64,000 bases of DNA from Bacteroidales bacterium (GTDB taxonomy: Bacteria > Bacteroidota > Bacteroidia > Bacteroidales > F082), in the NCBI GenBank assembly GCA_017531225.1, contig JAFXLL010000007.1, positions 1-64,000 on the forward strand. Direction: 5' to 3'. This document shows positions 17,705 through 26,162 of the stretch, piece by piece. The notes below the pieces were generated by a model. The model saw only the letters and a program-made list of their open reading frames with translations. It had not been told where the DNA came from and ran no database searches. Positions within the stretch are counted from its first letter, which is position 1, and each line of letters begins with the position of its first letter. The position numbers and the translations under genes are program-made.

Positions 17705-18442
17705 ATGAAAAAACACATTTTATTTTTTGCGTTCCTGTTGATGGCCGGATTGTGCAACGCACAGGAAGAGGAATTCTCCTTCCCCACCGACCGTCCGGGC
17801 AATGTTTGGGGCACCGAAGTACTGCCTTTCCAAAAAGTTTCTTGGGAAAACGGCTTCAGTTATGAGCGAAGCGACGGAGGCCGCACCATTACGCTGCCCA
17901 GCACCATTGTCAGATACGGCATTTTCGAAAACGTGGAACTCAGGGTAGGTGCCGACTTTCAGCTGAATGACGCCATGACTTTTGGCATGAATCCACTCAC
18001 TCTCGGCACCAAGATCCATTGCTTCGACGGCACTGACATCCTGCCTTCGGTGGGCATATTGGCACAGTTGCAATCACCGCATGTCGGTTCAGCCGATCTC
18101 CTCCCCGACCATCTGGCGCCAGCCCTGTATCTGATCTTCGAAAATGACATCAACGACTGGTTTGCGATATGTTACAATGTAGGTGCCGAATGGGACGGCG
18201 TAACGGCCACCCCGACTACATTTCTGGGTTTGAATCTTGGTTTCTCTCTCACCGACGATCTTGGCACCTACGTAGAGACGTTCAATTATCTGCACCCCGA
18301 TGGAAATCAGTACATGACTGAAATTGGATTCACTTTCAATCCCATCCCGCGACTGCAACTCGATGTTGAGGCTGATTTCGACTTACAGCATCTGAAGGAT
18401 TATTTCCGTGTGGGTTGCGGCATTGCCTGGCGCATCAACTGA
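17705..18442 (+). CDS. Outer-membrane beta-barrel protein, MetA-pathway transporter-like
   Basis: A 245-residue protein with a signal peptide (MKKHILFFAFLLMAGLCNAQ). The mature part is made of alternating strands: FSFPTDRPGNV, VSWENGFSYER, IVRYGIFENVELRVGAD, LGTKIHCF and so on, ending GCGIAWRIN with a near-terminal aromatic residue. The DRP motif just after the signal and the strand order resemble the phenol-degradation MetA-like transporter family (PF13557), which is often found as small porin-like proteins. Start: the ATG at 17705, not the in-frame TTG one codon upstream. It overlaps the convergent dppB-like gene by 8 bp. Substrate unknown. Confidence 0.6.
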   Translation: MKKHILFFAFLLMAGLCNAQEEEFSFPTDRPGNVWGTEVLPFQKVSWENGFSYERSDGGRTITLPSTIVRYGIFENVELRVGADFQLNDAMTFGMNPLTLGTKIHCFDGTDILPSVGILAQLQSPHVGSADLLPDHLAPALYLIFENDINDWFAICYNVGAEWDGVTATPTTFLGLNLGFSLTDDLGTYVETFNYLHPDGNQYMTEIGFTFNPIPRLQLDVEADFDLQHLKDYFRVGCGIAWRIN

Positions 18443-19502
18443 TTCTGACCCTCGGGTCGATGATGCCGTAAATGATATCGACGATCAAGTTCACGATGAT
18501 CAACATCACGGCGATCAAGAGCACCGCTCCCATGATCACCGGGAAGTCGTATTTCTCGAGGGCGTCGACCACCACCACGCCAATGCCTTTCCAGTCGAAC
18601 ACATATTCGATAAACACTGCGCCCGCAAGCAGCGAGGCAAACCATCCCGAGATGGCCGTCACCACCGGGTTCAAGGCGTTGCGTAAGGCATGGACACAGA
18701 TCACTCGCCATGGACGCAAGCCTTTGGCTTTAGCCGTCCTTACATAGTCCATTGACATGGCTTCGAGCAGCGAGGTACGCGTCAGCTCCACCACCACCGC
18801 CAAGGGACGCATGCCCAAGGTCAGGGCAGGCAGGATGAGGTTGGACAGGGTGAGGTATTCGCCCCGGCCGTATTCATCCACCGTGTAGAGGCTTCCCGTC
18901 ATGCTCAGCCCGGTGACATCTTCCAAGATAAAACCGAAAATCCACGCCATCAGGATGGCCGCGAAAAACGAAGGCAACGACATGCCTATGGTGGTGATGA
19001 ACAAAGTCAGTTTATTCAGGAAATTCGTGTTGATGATGGCCGTCAGGATGCCGATGGCTAATCCGATGATGAAGGCAAGTGTGATAGACACGAAGGCCAA
19101 CAGCAGCGTATTGGGGAATGCGTCGCCGAGTACGTCAGAGACCTTGCGCTTGCTTTGGTATGACATCCTGAGGTAAGGCGCCTTCAGCACCACCGCCGTT
19201 GATCCGATAGTGGCGACACGGACGTAGGGAGCCACTTTGGCGAGCTTCTCCTCCCCTTTCGACACGTCGTAAAACGACAATGGCACCAGGTCGTTAAGGT
19301 AGTCCACATATTGCTTGCCGAGGCTTTGGTTGAGACCCAACTCCTCACGGATGGCGTCGACCGATTCCTTATCAGCACGCTGACCGAGCATCATTTGAGC
19401 TGGGTCGCCCGGAAGGATGTTGAAGAGGAAAAACACCAACGTGGCGACACCCCAAAGCACCGCCAAACCATACAGCAACTTCCTGATTACATACGCTCCC
19501 AT
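18435..19502 (-). CDS. DppB/OppB-type ABC transporter permease
   Basis: A 355-residue inner-membrane protein with about six spans. The N-terminal VIRKLLYGLAVLWGVATLVF and LPGDPAQMMLGQRA, and the EAA-like loop MDYVRTAKAKGLRPWRVI, are typical of the DppB subunit of peptide/nickel transporters. Unusual for the type, no DppC, ATPase or binding-protein gene is next to it. Its start overlaps the end of the BT_3928-like gene by 16 bp, so it belongs to the DUF1599 operon. Partners must be encoded elsewhere or the gene has another role. Confidence 0.88.
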   Translation of the reverse strand: MGAYVIRKLLYGLAVLWGVATLVFFLFNILPGDPAQMMLGQRADKESVDAIREELGLNQSLGKQYVDYLNDLVPLSFYDVSKGEEKLAKVAPYVRVATIGSTAVVLKAPYLRMSYQSKRKVSDVLGDAFPNTLLLAFVSITLAFIIGLAIGILTAIINTNFLNKLTLFITTIGMSLPSFFAAILMAWIFGFILEDVTGLSMTGSLYTVDEYGRGEYLTLSNLILPALTLGMRPLAVVVELTRTSLLEAMSMDYVRTAKAKGLRPWRVICVHALRNALNPVVTAISGWFASLLAGAVFIEYVFDWKGIGVVVVDALEKYDFPVIMGAVLLIAVMLIIVNLIVDIIYGIIDPRVRIS

Positions 19503-20578
19503 ACCTTGTCAAAATCAATGGCACTCCATTTATCGACTACCAAGCCCTCATCAAGCAAGATCAATCCAGGATTGAACCTCACGATAGTCTTGATTTCCAA
19601 TTCATCGCCGTAATACACCTCTTCCACAAAGGGATGCTTCTCCTGATAGGCCTTCATATCCTCAGGCATCTCAGCCACCATCCAAATCACCTCATAGCCG
19701 TTTTGGCGGGCCTTCTCGGTGATCGTCTTGGCCTTCTCCCATCCCTTGTCGGTGACTTCGCTCAGGTCGTTCGAGGTGAACATGAAGAGTTTCGGGGTGG
19801 TCAGGATCATCTCGGTGACGTCTTCACCATCCTCGTCGAGGGCTGAGAAGCCGAGATAGCTTACACCTCCCTCCACACGTTGGTCAACAAACTCCCACTG
19901 ACTCATCCACACGGAGTCGTTCCAAGGATAATTGGGCGAGAGGTATTCCTGAGTCTTTCCCGTCTCTTTATTTTTGAAGATCAGATAGATCTGTTGTTCT
20001 TGCTCAGGTTGGGCATTCATCTGCTTGCCCACCTTCCAGTCCATGAAATCGACCACGGGCAGGTGGCGGTAGTTATAGATCTCGAAGCCCATAAATGCAA
20101 GGGCGTAAGCCAATCCAATCAAGAACTGTGTTCCCGGTTTCAGCTTGCATTTCAGCGACTTGATGTTGATGAGCAGGGGTAGCAGCAGCACGTCGATCAC
20201 CACGTTTTTGTAAAAGGTCTGCCAGTTGGTTAGCTTGACGGCAGTGCCGAAGCAGCCGCAGTCGGGCACCATGTCGTAAAGTGCGTCGAAGAACGTCGCT
20301 GTGGTGAAAAGCGCCATGAAGGCCGTACAGCCGATGACGGCGATCTTGGGACAGATGTTAGTGATCAGGCAGATACCAATGAGGAACTCCGCCAGGATCA
20401 TCAGCATAGCCAACACCAAGGCGGCAGGATCGAGCCATTGGATGTGGTAGGCGGCGAAATACTCCAGCATCTTGTACTTCGTGCCCAGAGGGTCTACCCC
20501 TTTAGTGAAGCTGCTGAAGATGAATACCGCACCTACCAGCAGGCGGCAGATGAGGAGTATGGTTTTCTTAGCCTTCAT
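19487..20578 (-). CDS. BT_3928-like DoxX/MauE-family membrane protein
   Basis: A 363-residue protein whose first 165 residues form four membrane spans of the DoxX/MauE type (LICRLLVGAVFIFSSFTKG; LVLAMLMILAEFLIGICL) with the redox-like motif DCGCFG followed by NWQTFYKNVVIDVLLL, as in MauE. The C-terminal 180 residues are soluble and look thioredoxin-fold-like (PKLFMFTSNDLSEV, GLILLDEGLVVDKW) without a CxxC. The family is named after a Bacteroides gene; the pair Cys-Gly-Cys suggests a role in electron or disulfide transfer, but this is inference. It overlaps DUF1599 upstream (11 bp) and dppB downstream (16 bp), so all three are one operon. Confidence 0.8.
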   Translation of the reverse strand: MKAKKTILLICRLLVGAVFIFSSFTKGVDPLGTKYKMLEYFAAYHIQWLDPAALVLAMLMILAEFLIGICLITNICPKIAVIGCTAFMALFTTATFFDALYDMVPDCGCFGTAVKLTNWQTFYKNVVIDVLLLPLLINIKSLKCKLKPGTQFLIGLAYALAFMGFEIYNYRHLPVVDFMDWKVGKQMNAQPEQEQQIYLIFKNKETGKTQEYLSPNYPWNDSVWMSQWEFVDQRVEGGVSYLGFSALDEDGEDVTEMILTTPKLFMFTSNDLSEVTDKGWEKAKTITEKARQNGYEVIWMVAEMPEDMKAYQEKHPFVEEVYYGDELEIKTIVRFNPGLILLDEGLVVDKWSAIDFDKVWERM

Positions 20579-21134
20579 GAGCGTTTTCTTTCTGTTCGTT
20601 GAGCAGGATGAGTGCGAACACCGCGTAGTTGATCATGTCGTAGTAGTTGGCGTCGAGGCCTTCGCTAACGAGCGTCTTGCCGTCATTGTCCTCGATGGAC
20701 TTGGTGCGAAGCACTTTGGCCATGATAAGGTCGGTGATGGAGCTCACACGCATGTCGCGCCATGCCTCGGAGTAGTCGTGGTTTTTGCGGGTCATCAGCT
20801 CGTAGGCCTCGTTGGTCACCTTGTCGTAGAGCTTGGTAGCCTCTTCGGAGGTTAGGTCTGGTTGATCCACCACGCCAAGTTGAAGTTGGATGATACCCAT
20901 AGCGGCGTAGTTAACGATGCCAATGAACTCTGGTTCGATGCCTTCGTCCACGAGGTGTTCCGACACGGTCTGGAGGGTACGGATGCGTTTCACCTTGATG
21001 AAGATCTGGTCGGTGATGGAGGTAGAGCGCAGGATGCGCCAGGCCGGACCGTAGTCCTTCATTTTATCGATATAGAGCTTGCGGCAGGTAGCCAGCACAG
21101 CATGAAATTCCTTTTCAGTGTTAGGTTTATTCAT
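20568..21134 (-). CDS. DUF1599 domain protein
   Basis: A 188-residue cytoplasmic protein made of two similar halves: KMKDYGPAWRILRSTSITDQI in the first and KNHDYSEAWRDMRVSSITDLI in the second. This internal duplication with the DY-x-AWR-x(2)R-x-(T/S)SITD motif defines DUF1599, which resembles the all-alpha NTP-pyrophosphatase fold; activity is not known. I start it at MNKPNTEKEF; an upstream ATG would overlap the -7 box. First gene of the operon with the BT_3928-like and dppB-like genes. Confidence 0.88.
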   Translation of the reverse strand: MNKPNTEKEFHAVLATCRKLYIDKMKDYGPAWRILRSTSITDQIFIKVKRIRTLQTVSEHLVDEGIEPEFIGIVNYAAMGIIQLQLGVVDQPDLTSEEATKLYDKVTNEAYELMTRKNHDYSEAWRDMRVSSITDLIMAKVLRTKSIEDNDGKTLVSEGLDANYYDMINYAVFALILLNEQKENAHEG

Positions 21135-21154
21135 TTGCTTCGATTTTTGCGAAG

Positions 21155-21162
21155 CAAAGATA
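21155..21162 (-). promoter_or_regulatory. Promoter -7 element for the DUF1599 operon
   Basis: TATCTTTG on the minus strand, 20 bp before the chosen ATG; this supports the shorter start. Confidence 0.6.
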
Positions 21163-21200
21163 GGAAATTTTGTCAAAAAACGTTCGAGATCGGATGAAGT

Positions 21201-22061
21201 TTACAGTTTTTGGATTTCGTCTTCCGTCAAGCCCGTGATTTCAGCGATTTCAGAGACTTTAAAACCCTCGGCTTTCATTCTGTGTGCAATTTCGAGTTTC
21301 GTTTTTTCTGTACCTGACATCTCGCCCCTCACGTATGCGGTCCGATTAGTATTGTAGTTGTCGCGCCAGGCATTCATGCTGTCCTCATACGACCATCGTT
21401 CCGCGGGAGTATATTTGGCGATTTCAGCCTCATCGAACAGCTGGGTAAAGACCTTTTCTTGCAGTGTCTTAGGACGATCGAGTAAATAACAAAGATTTTT
21501 GATGGCGAACATCCATTTGTCGAACATGGTTTCCAGTTCATCTTCCGTTTTGGTAAACTTCGGCATCTCCAGATAGATGAAAGTGAGTTTGTCATAAAAC
21601 ACCTGCTTGAATTCCTTATCCATCAGCACCACCTCATGGCGGAAGCTATCCTCTGGATACTCACCTTTTGGGAAGGTGAAGTCGAGCAGGCTTATCACGT
21701 AAACGTCCTTCAGGTGATAGTCCCAGTCGCCACGGGGAGCCTGTTCTCGGATGACCGTTGCAGCATAGTAAACGGTTCGGTCTTTAAAGTAAAACTGGTC
21801 GGCTTTCTGCATTTCAACGACGAACCTGCTTCCGTCGGCAGTCTCGCAGTACACATCGAACACGGAGTGTCGATCCACCATCAAGTCGCCAAGCCGCTCA
21901 GTGTTGAGGTATTTCACATCAGTAATGGTATTTTCTTTGCCAACGAGCAAGGCATTGAGAAAGCTGATGAGTAGTTCTTTGTTCAATTCCGTGCCGAAGA
22001 GTTTCTTGAAGCCGAAATCTGTATATGGATTGATATAGCGGTCTTTTTCATTAAGAAACAT
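21201..22061 (-). CDS. Rpn-family recombination-promoting nuclease (PD-(D/E)XK transposase-like)
   Basis: A 286-residue full-length member of the Rpn/TIGR01784 family. It begins with the typical YINPYTDFGFKKLFGTE, and has the PD-(D/E)XK nuclease core VFDVYCETADGSRFVVEMQ with the Asp, Glu and Gln in the expected spacing, then the family segment DYHLKDVYVISLLDF. The C-terminal tail ends EGFKVSEIAEITGLTEDEIQKL, a helix-turn-helix-like repeat common in this family. Rpn proteins promote RecA-independent recombination and occur as many copies per genome in the Bacteroidales; some have been linked to phage defence. No terminal inverted repeats are visible, so it is not itself a normal insertion sequence. 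Confidence 0.9.
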   Translation of the reverse strand: MFLNEKDRYINPYTDFGFKKLFGTELNKELLISFLNALLVGKENTITDVKYLNTERLGDLMVDRHSVFDVYCETADGSRFVVEMQKADQFYFKDRTVYYAATVIREQAPRGDWDYHLKDVYVISLLDFTFPKGEYPEDSFRHEVVLMDKEFKQVFYDKLTFIYLEMPKFTKTEDELETMFDKWMFAIKNLCYLLDRPKTLQEKVFTQLFDEAEIAKYTPAERWSYEDSMNAWRDNYNTNRTAYVRGEMSGTEKTKLEIAHRMKAEGFKVSEIAEITGLTEDEIQKL

Positions 22062-22085
22062 GGCTTTTTGTTTTTAATTACGATG

Positions 22086-22116
22086 CAAATATACCACAGA
22101 AAAGAGCATTTGTCAA
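22086..22116 (-). promoter_or_regulatory. Full promoter of the Rpn gene
   Basis: On the minus strand TTG (22116-22114), 20-bp spacer, TATATTTG (22093-22086), 25 bp before the ATG. This matches the -33/-7 arrangement of the Bacteroidetes primary sigma factor. Confidence 0.65.
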
Positions 22117-22191
22117 TACCTTTTTGTATTAATTATTAATTCGTTATTGAAAACTTTGATTATCTGATAGTTCAGCATCGTAATAAACAAA

Positions 22192-22218
22192 AAAGGACGG
22201 CTGAGTCAGCCGTCCTTT
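22192..22218 (-). terminator. Intrinsic terminator after the 88-residue gene
   Basis: AAAGGACGGC (22192-22201) pairs with GCCGTCCTTT (22209-22218) over a 7-nt loop; the minus strand continues with a T-run (TTTTTTG). Confidence 0.85.
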
Positions 22219-22240
22219 GGTTGCTTTTACGCAATGCTTC

Positions 22241-22507
22241 TTACTTCTGCTTCTGTCTCTTCTTCAGAGCGTAAGCTGCGCCGAAGCCGATGAGCAGCAG
22301 TGCACCAGTGCCCAGAGGAGCATCCTGGTCGCTGCCATGTTGGCCAGGCAGTTCGATGAGGGCGCTGGGGGTAACATCACGGTTATCCATGTACTGGTTA
22401 TCCATGCGTTGGTCACCCATGCCAAACAAACCACCACCCTGCTTTTGCGCTACTGCGCCGAGAGTCATTCCGAGAACGATTGCGATAGTTAATAAGGTCT
22501 TTTTCAT
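22241..22507 (-). CDS. Small exported protein with a C-terminal sorting-like tail
   Basis: An 88-residue protein. Residues 1-20 are a signal peptide (MKKTLLTIAIVLGMTLGAVA, then QKQGGG). The middle is short, polar and low in complexity. The end is tripartite: a motif GSDQDAPLGTG, a hydrophobic span ALLLIGFGAAYAL, and a basic tail KKRQKQK. This layout (motif, transmembrane helix, positive tail) is that of exosortase or rhombosortase-type sorting signals and is close to the PID-CTERM type of the Bacteroidetes; I cannot confirm which. It starts 27 bp after the stop of the large T9SS gene, with a heptamer array between, and ends at a terminator, so the two form an operon. Confidence 0.7.
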   Translation of the reverse strand: MKKTLLTIAIVLGMTLGAVAQKQGGGLFGMGDQRMDNQYMDNRDVTPSALIELPGQHGSDQDAPLGTGALLLIGFGAAYALKKRQKQK

Positions 22508-22518
22508 AATATGTAACT

Positions 22519-22539
22519 TTTATCTTTTATCTCTTATCT
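22519..22539 (-). repeat. Heptamer array, AGATAAA type, at the stop of the large T9SS gene
   Basis: Minus strand: AGATAAG (22539-22533), AGATAAA (22532-22526), AGATAAA (22525-22519). The upstream gene's TAA is 22536-22534, in the first unit. TAA in the three units covers all three frames. Followed by AGTTA, as in the array at 27252. Confidence 0.85.
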
Positions 22540-25500
22540 AATAACCATTTTCTGAGTCTTCACGTCGGTGCCGTTGATCAGGCGAAGCACATAGACACCA
22601 GCCTTGGCGTTGATGGCCATGCTGCAGGTGCCGTTGATGTTTTCAGTGGCAACCACACGGCCTGTGACGTCGATCACCTGGAGGGTAGCCTCACCCTCGT
22701 TGGCGATGACGAGCTGACCGTCGCTCATGAAGGCGAAGTCCTCGCCCATCTCGGCGTTGACCATGGTGGTGCTGAACACCAGGCGGAAGCGGCTCTCGTA
22801 GTCATCGGTGCGGGCATTGAAGGTGTAGCTCGGGTTGGCGAGCAGGTCGACGTCCTTACCTGCGATATTATCAATAAGGTGCAGGTAACCCATCTCCACT
22901 TCTTCGGGGTTGACGGTGATGGTGTACTCACCAGCCACGTAAGCCCTGAAGTTGACGGGCATCTCGCCTTGTCCGTTGCTGCTCACGATAGCATATTCCT
23001 CGTTGTCCATCGGGATGTAGATGTTGGCGTTCTGTGTGCCGAAGTAGAACTTAGGCAGCTCGGAGCCCTCGTTGAAGCTTACGATGGCGTTGTCGATGGT
23101 TGTTGTATTCTCACCATTACGTGTAGCGACAGTCTGAGCCAGAACCATTTCAACATTACCCTTACCGGGTGACGAAACTGCATCATCCGTAGTTGGAGTG
23201 AAAGTTACTGAAGAGCCGCTAATGATCACTCCAGTACAAGGAGCGATTGGATTACTTCCGGCAACTGATTCTGATAAGATGACGTCACCTGTAGCATTCA
23301 GCTTATAATAACTTACGTTTAAGCGAGCGTTACATGTGAATGGGTTGCCAACAAGATTGTATCCTGAGTTAAGTCCTGTGATTTCTTTTTCGTCGCTTGG
23401 CTGGATTGTACCAGCGAACTCCAAGGTAACATCACTCTGGTTAGCATAGAGATAACCTTGGCCATTTACAAGGTTAAAGCCGTCCGTATGTTCCTCGTTA
23501 CGATAGTTTTCCCAATAGTCTTTTGGTTTGCTCCCATCATATCTATAAAGGTCGTAGGTGTGTGCTTCTTCAATATCAGCAGTAATCATGTTGGCCACAG
23601 AAGCAGGTGTCGTATTGCTGCTGAGCGGCGAAGCGATGAAGTTCCAGCCATTGCTTTCAGTTCCCCAATTAGTAGCAGCGGAAATGTTCTTTTTAACTGT
23701 GGCCTGAACAGCATCTTTGGCCCCATTGTCATGGAAGAACAACTGGGCACCGTCTTCGATAACAAGGTTTGCGGCGGTGCCATTGTTAGTTAATGTACCA
23801 GTGAGTGTTAACGAAGCGCCCGATTTGACCACAAGAGCTGCTTTAGCTGGAATTGTTAGATTTTCAGTTGACATATTAGATGAAATAGCAATATTGGCAC
23901 CGTCTGACAAGGTAGATGGTAAGGTTGATTCAGGATTCCAAGGCGTAAAATTACCGTATGGCAAATAAATAACCGTTATTTCCCATACACGAACACCTCC
24001 TGTTGACATAATATATCCAGTAGTATAAAAACTTGTTGATAAATCAATAGTTTTCAGTTTTAATGATGAACTTTCACTACTTGCTATTGCTGAACCGTCT
24101 GTTGCTGTTTTAAAAACTAATTGAGTCGATGTAGCAGAACCCTCTTCATAACTTGAATCACTATTGCTAGCACCAGTTACTTTAAATGAAATTTCTTTTA
24201 TTTTACCGTTAAATATAGGAAGTTGAATATAGGGATTGTTATTGGTTCTTAACTGAATCATATTCTTTAGTGTAGAAGTTTGGTATCCTGTTGTTTGCCA
24301 AGTCAAACCATTAAACGTTATTGATTTAAGCGTTCCATATCCAGAACCACTATTTGACATTTCTGATATTTTAGTACCCGAAAGTTTTGCTTGTAAATAT
24401 GGATTAACCTCTGTGGTAATATATATATATACTTCACTTGCTGGCATAGTAAACTTGTTTTCATCGTCAACATCTACATTATTATCCTCCGAGTCAACAA
24501 CAGAAATGGAATAACCATACCCGGCACTTACACTAACATTAATTGTTACTTCTGCATTATAATCGATCTCTGCATTCTCATCTAAAGTTACACCACCAAC
24601 TGAAACAGATGCTGTTGCGCCAGAGTCTGGTCCAGTTACATCAATAGCGTATGCATAAGTAACAGGGATCCATTGAGCAGTTAATGTAACATTGCCTGTA
24701 AGAGGATATGTTGCGCTAGCGGCATAAGTCTTAGTTCCATCATTCCAGCCGCCAAAAGTATAGTTTGTTTTTGTAGGTTCAGTTGAACTTATTATAAAGT
24801 CTCCTGACGGAACATTATTTTCATTAGCAGGACCGCCGGAGCCTCCGTTGCAATTGTATGTAACCGTATAACCAGAAACTGTTCCTGAAAGTGAAACTGT
24901 TTTTTGTGTTGCACCAGTTGAAGCAAGAGTTACATTTTCAGAATTATAATTTCCAACATTCTGCCCTGCTTTGAGACGAGCATAAATCGTAGTGTTGCTT
25001 ACTGTTCCTGCTGCTTGTGTGAGAGTAATAGAACCACTATATGTTCCGTTTTGTGTTGTACAGACCTCGTAATGTGTAGGAGCTGTTATGCTTATATTTG
25101 TTGTTAAGTTTGTTCCACTAACTGTAAATGTTTTCGATGTGCTTGGGCCAGTGCCATGATTATATGACAAACCTGTTAAAGAAGTTGGTAAAACCGTGAT
25201 TGTTGGCTCATCTGATTCTTCTTCGAGAAGATAAACGGTAAAATCATGCTGATAATCGTCTATATTAGATGTGGCATATGCTTTATACTTATGATTGGGT
25301 GTTTCCTTTCCAGAATCACCTAAGAAACGATTTGAGTTGCTTGTATTAGATATTAAAGCCGTGCCATTTGAAAACGAAATACTCCAGATAGCGCTTTTGT
25401 CGCCAAATGCCATATCTGTTTTACTACTATTATTTATGTATTGGTTAGAAGAAAGGCTTACATTTTTTAAGTAGAAACCACCAGTAGCTGCTTCTAGAGT

Positions 25501-25752
25501 CCATACGAAAACCTCGTTTCCCTCCAAATTAGTTGTGGAATATGAATCAGTAGTTTGTAATGCTTTCGAATCGATAGTGTTACTTAATGCATGACTGTCT
25601 CTTACGAATACGTATTTATTACCTGCAGAAACAGATGTGACTTGCGTAAGTTTATACGTGGTTGTTTTTGCTTGTCCCACCGCCTTCCCCGGCAGGTTAA
25701 TCATTGTCAGCAGCATCAACGCCGCAATTAGAAAAGTAAATTTCTTTTTCAT
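22534..25752 (-). CDS. Large T9SS surface protein with InlB-type repeat
   Basis: A 1,072-residue exported protein. The start is the ATG at 25752 (MKKKFTFLIAALMLLTM, a signal peptide); a longer reading frame upstream runs through the structured leader and is not likely translated. Domains: residues about 25-180 a beta-trefoil-like or adhesin N-terminal region; about 185-290 an Ig-like repeat (SKTFTVSGTNL) common in secreted nucleases and adhesins; about 294-360 a Listeria-Bacteroides InlB B-repeat (YTVTYNCNGGSGG to LTAQWIP); a carbohydrate-binding-like region around 490-630; a right part with cleaved-adhesin-like and auto-anchor segments; and a type A T9SS sorting domain from about 1005 (QVIDVTGRVVATENING to KMVIR). 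No catalytic motif seen. Surface adhesin is the likely role. Confidence 0.8.
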   Translation of the reverse strand: MKKKFTFLIAALMLLTMINLPGKAVGQAKTTTYKLTQVTSVSAGNKYVFVRDSHALSNTIDSKALQTTDSYSTTNLEGNEVFVWTLEAATGGFYLKNVSLSSNQYINNSSKTDMAFGDKSAIWSISFSNGTALISNTSNSNRFLGDSGKETPNHKYKAYATSNIDDYQHDFTVYLLEEESDEPTITVLPTSLTGLSYNHGTGPSTSKTFTVSGTNLTTNISITAPTHYEVCTTQNGTYSGSITLTQAAGTVSNTTIYARLKAGQNVGNYNSENVTLASTGATQKTVSLSGTVSGYTVTYNCNGGSGGPANENNVPSGDFIISSTEPTKTNYTFGGWNDGTKTYAASATYPLTGNVTLTAQWIPVTYAYAIDVTGPDSGATASVSVGGVTLDENAEIDYNAEVTINVSVSAGYGYSISVVDSEDNNVDVDDENKFTMPASEVYIYITTEVNPYLQAKLSGTKISEMSNSGSGYGTLKSITFNGLTWQTTGYQTSTLKNMIQLRTNNNPYIQLPIFNGKIKEISFKVTGASNSDSSYEEGSATSTQLVFKTATDGSAIASSESSSLKLKTIDLSTSFYTTGYIMSTGGVRVWEITVIYLPYGNFTPWNPESTLPSTLSDGANIAISSNMSTENLTIPAKAALVVKSGASLTLTGTLTNNGTAANLVIEDGAQLFFHDNGAKDAVQATVKKNISAATNWGTESNGWNFIASPLSSNTTPASVANMITADIEEAHTYDLYRYDGSKPKDYWENYRNEEHTDGFNLVNGQGYLYANQSDVTLEFAGTIQPSDEKEITGLNSGYNLVGNPFTCNARLNVSYYKLNATGDVILSESVAGSNPIAPCTGVIISGSSVTFTPTTDDAVSSPGKGNVEMVLAQTVATRNGENTTTIDNAIVSFNEGSELPKFYFGTQNANIYIPMDNEEYAIVSSNGQGEMPVNFRAYVAGEYTITVNPEEVEMGYLHLIDNIAGKDVDLLANPSYTFNARTDDYESRFRLVFSTTMVNAEMGEDFAFMSDGQLVIANEGEATLQVIDVTGRVVATENINGTCSMAINAKAGVYVLRLINGTDVKTQKMVIR

Positions 25753-25815
25753 TCTGTTTTGTTTTTTGTTAGATATTAATTTGTTTTTGTTGTTCGCGTT
25801 GGTGGGAGCGGGTAC

Positions 25816-25895
25816 AAAAAAAACTCGGGAGCGATAAGTGGGAAAAGGGATTCGCGCCTTGTGGCGAAAGCCCATTCCGACTGCTTATTCTCCCG
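25816..25895 (-). promoter_or_regulatory. Terminator-like hairpin in the leader of the large T9SS gene (possible attenuator)
   Basis: On the minus strand the region folds into one long interrupted hairpin: CGGGAG (25895-25890) with CTCCCG (25831-25826), ATAAG with CTTAT, GGAA with TTCC, GGG with CCC, and an apical CGCC-ACAA-GGCG. Two bases after the stem comes a run of eight T (25823-25816). This is the form of an intrinsic terminator, yet it lies between the promoter -7 box (26014-26007) and the start codon (25752). Confidence 0.6.
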
Positions 25896-26006
25896 CTAAC
25901 AAAAAATTTACCAGATTTTCCGAGTGAGAACAAGAGCGTAAAGCCCTGATATTTATTTTAATACACTACTCTTTTCTAATTTTATAATGCTTTTATTTTT
26001 CGGGCG

Positions 26007-26014
26007 CAAAGATA
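26007..26014 (-). promoter_or_regulatory. Promoter -7 element for the large T9SS gene
   Basis: TATCTTTG on the minus strand, 254 bp before the ATG, giving an unusually long leader of about 250 nt. Confidence 0.55.
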
Positions 26015-26154
26015 CAAATAATTTCGGAATTTCAGAAAGTTTTTTTTAAAAGAAGTTCTTGCGAAGTTAGAAAAATGTATAAAAAATAGATATGAAATAT
26101 TTTCTAATAAAAAAGTTGCGAAGAGAATATAACAACGCATTTTATCAAAAGCCT

Positions 26155-26162
26155 TATCTTTG
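26155..26162 (+). promoter_or_regulatory. Promoter -7 element for hydE
   Basis: TATCTTTG, 20 bp before the hydE ATG. Confidence 0.6.

Noticed and set aside
21201-22061. Complete insertion sequence around the Rpn-family gene
   Set aside because: No terminal inverted repeats or target duplications were found around it; Rpn genes normally stand alone.
25753-25875. An N-terminal extension of 41 residues for the large T9SS protein
   Set aside because: The extended start lies in the structured leader and would put a signal peptide inside the chain.
25826-25895. Integron attC site
   Set aside because: The hairpin lacks the paired RYYYAAC and GTTRRRY boxes and is followed by a T-run; no integrase or cassette array is present.
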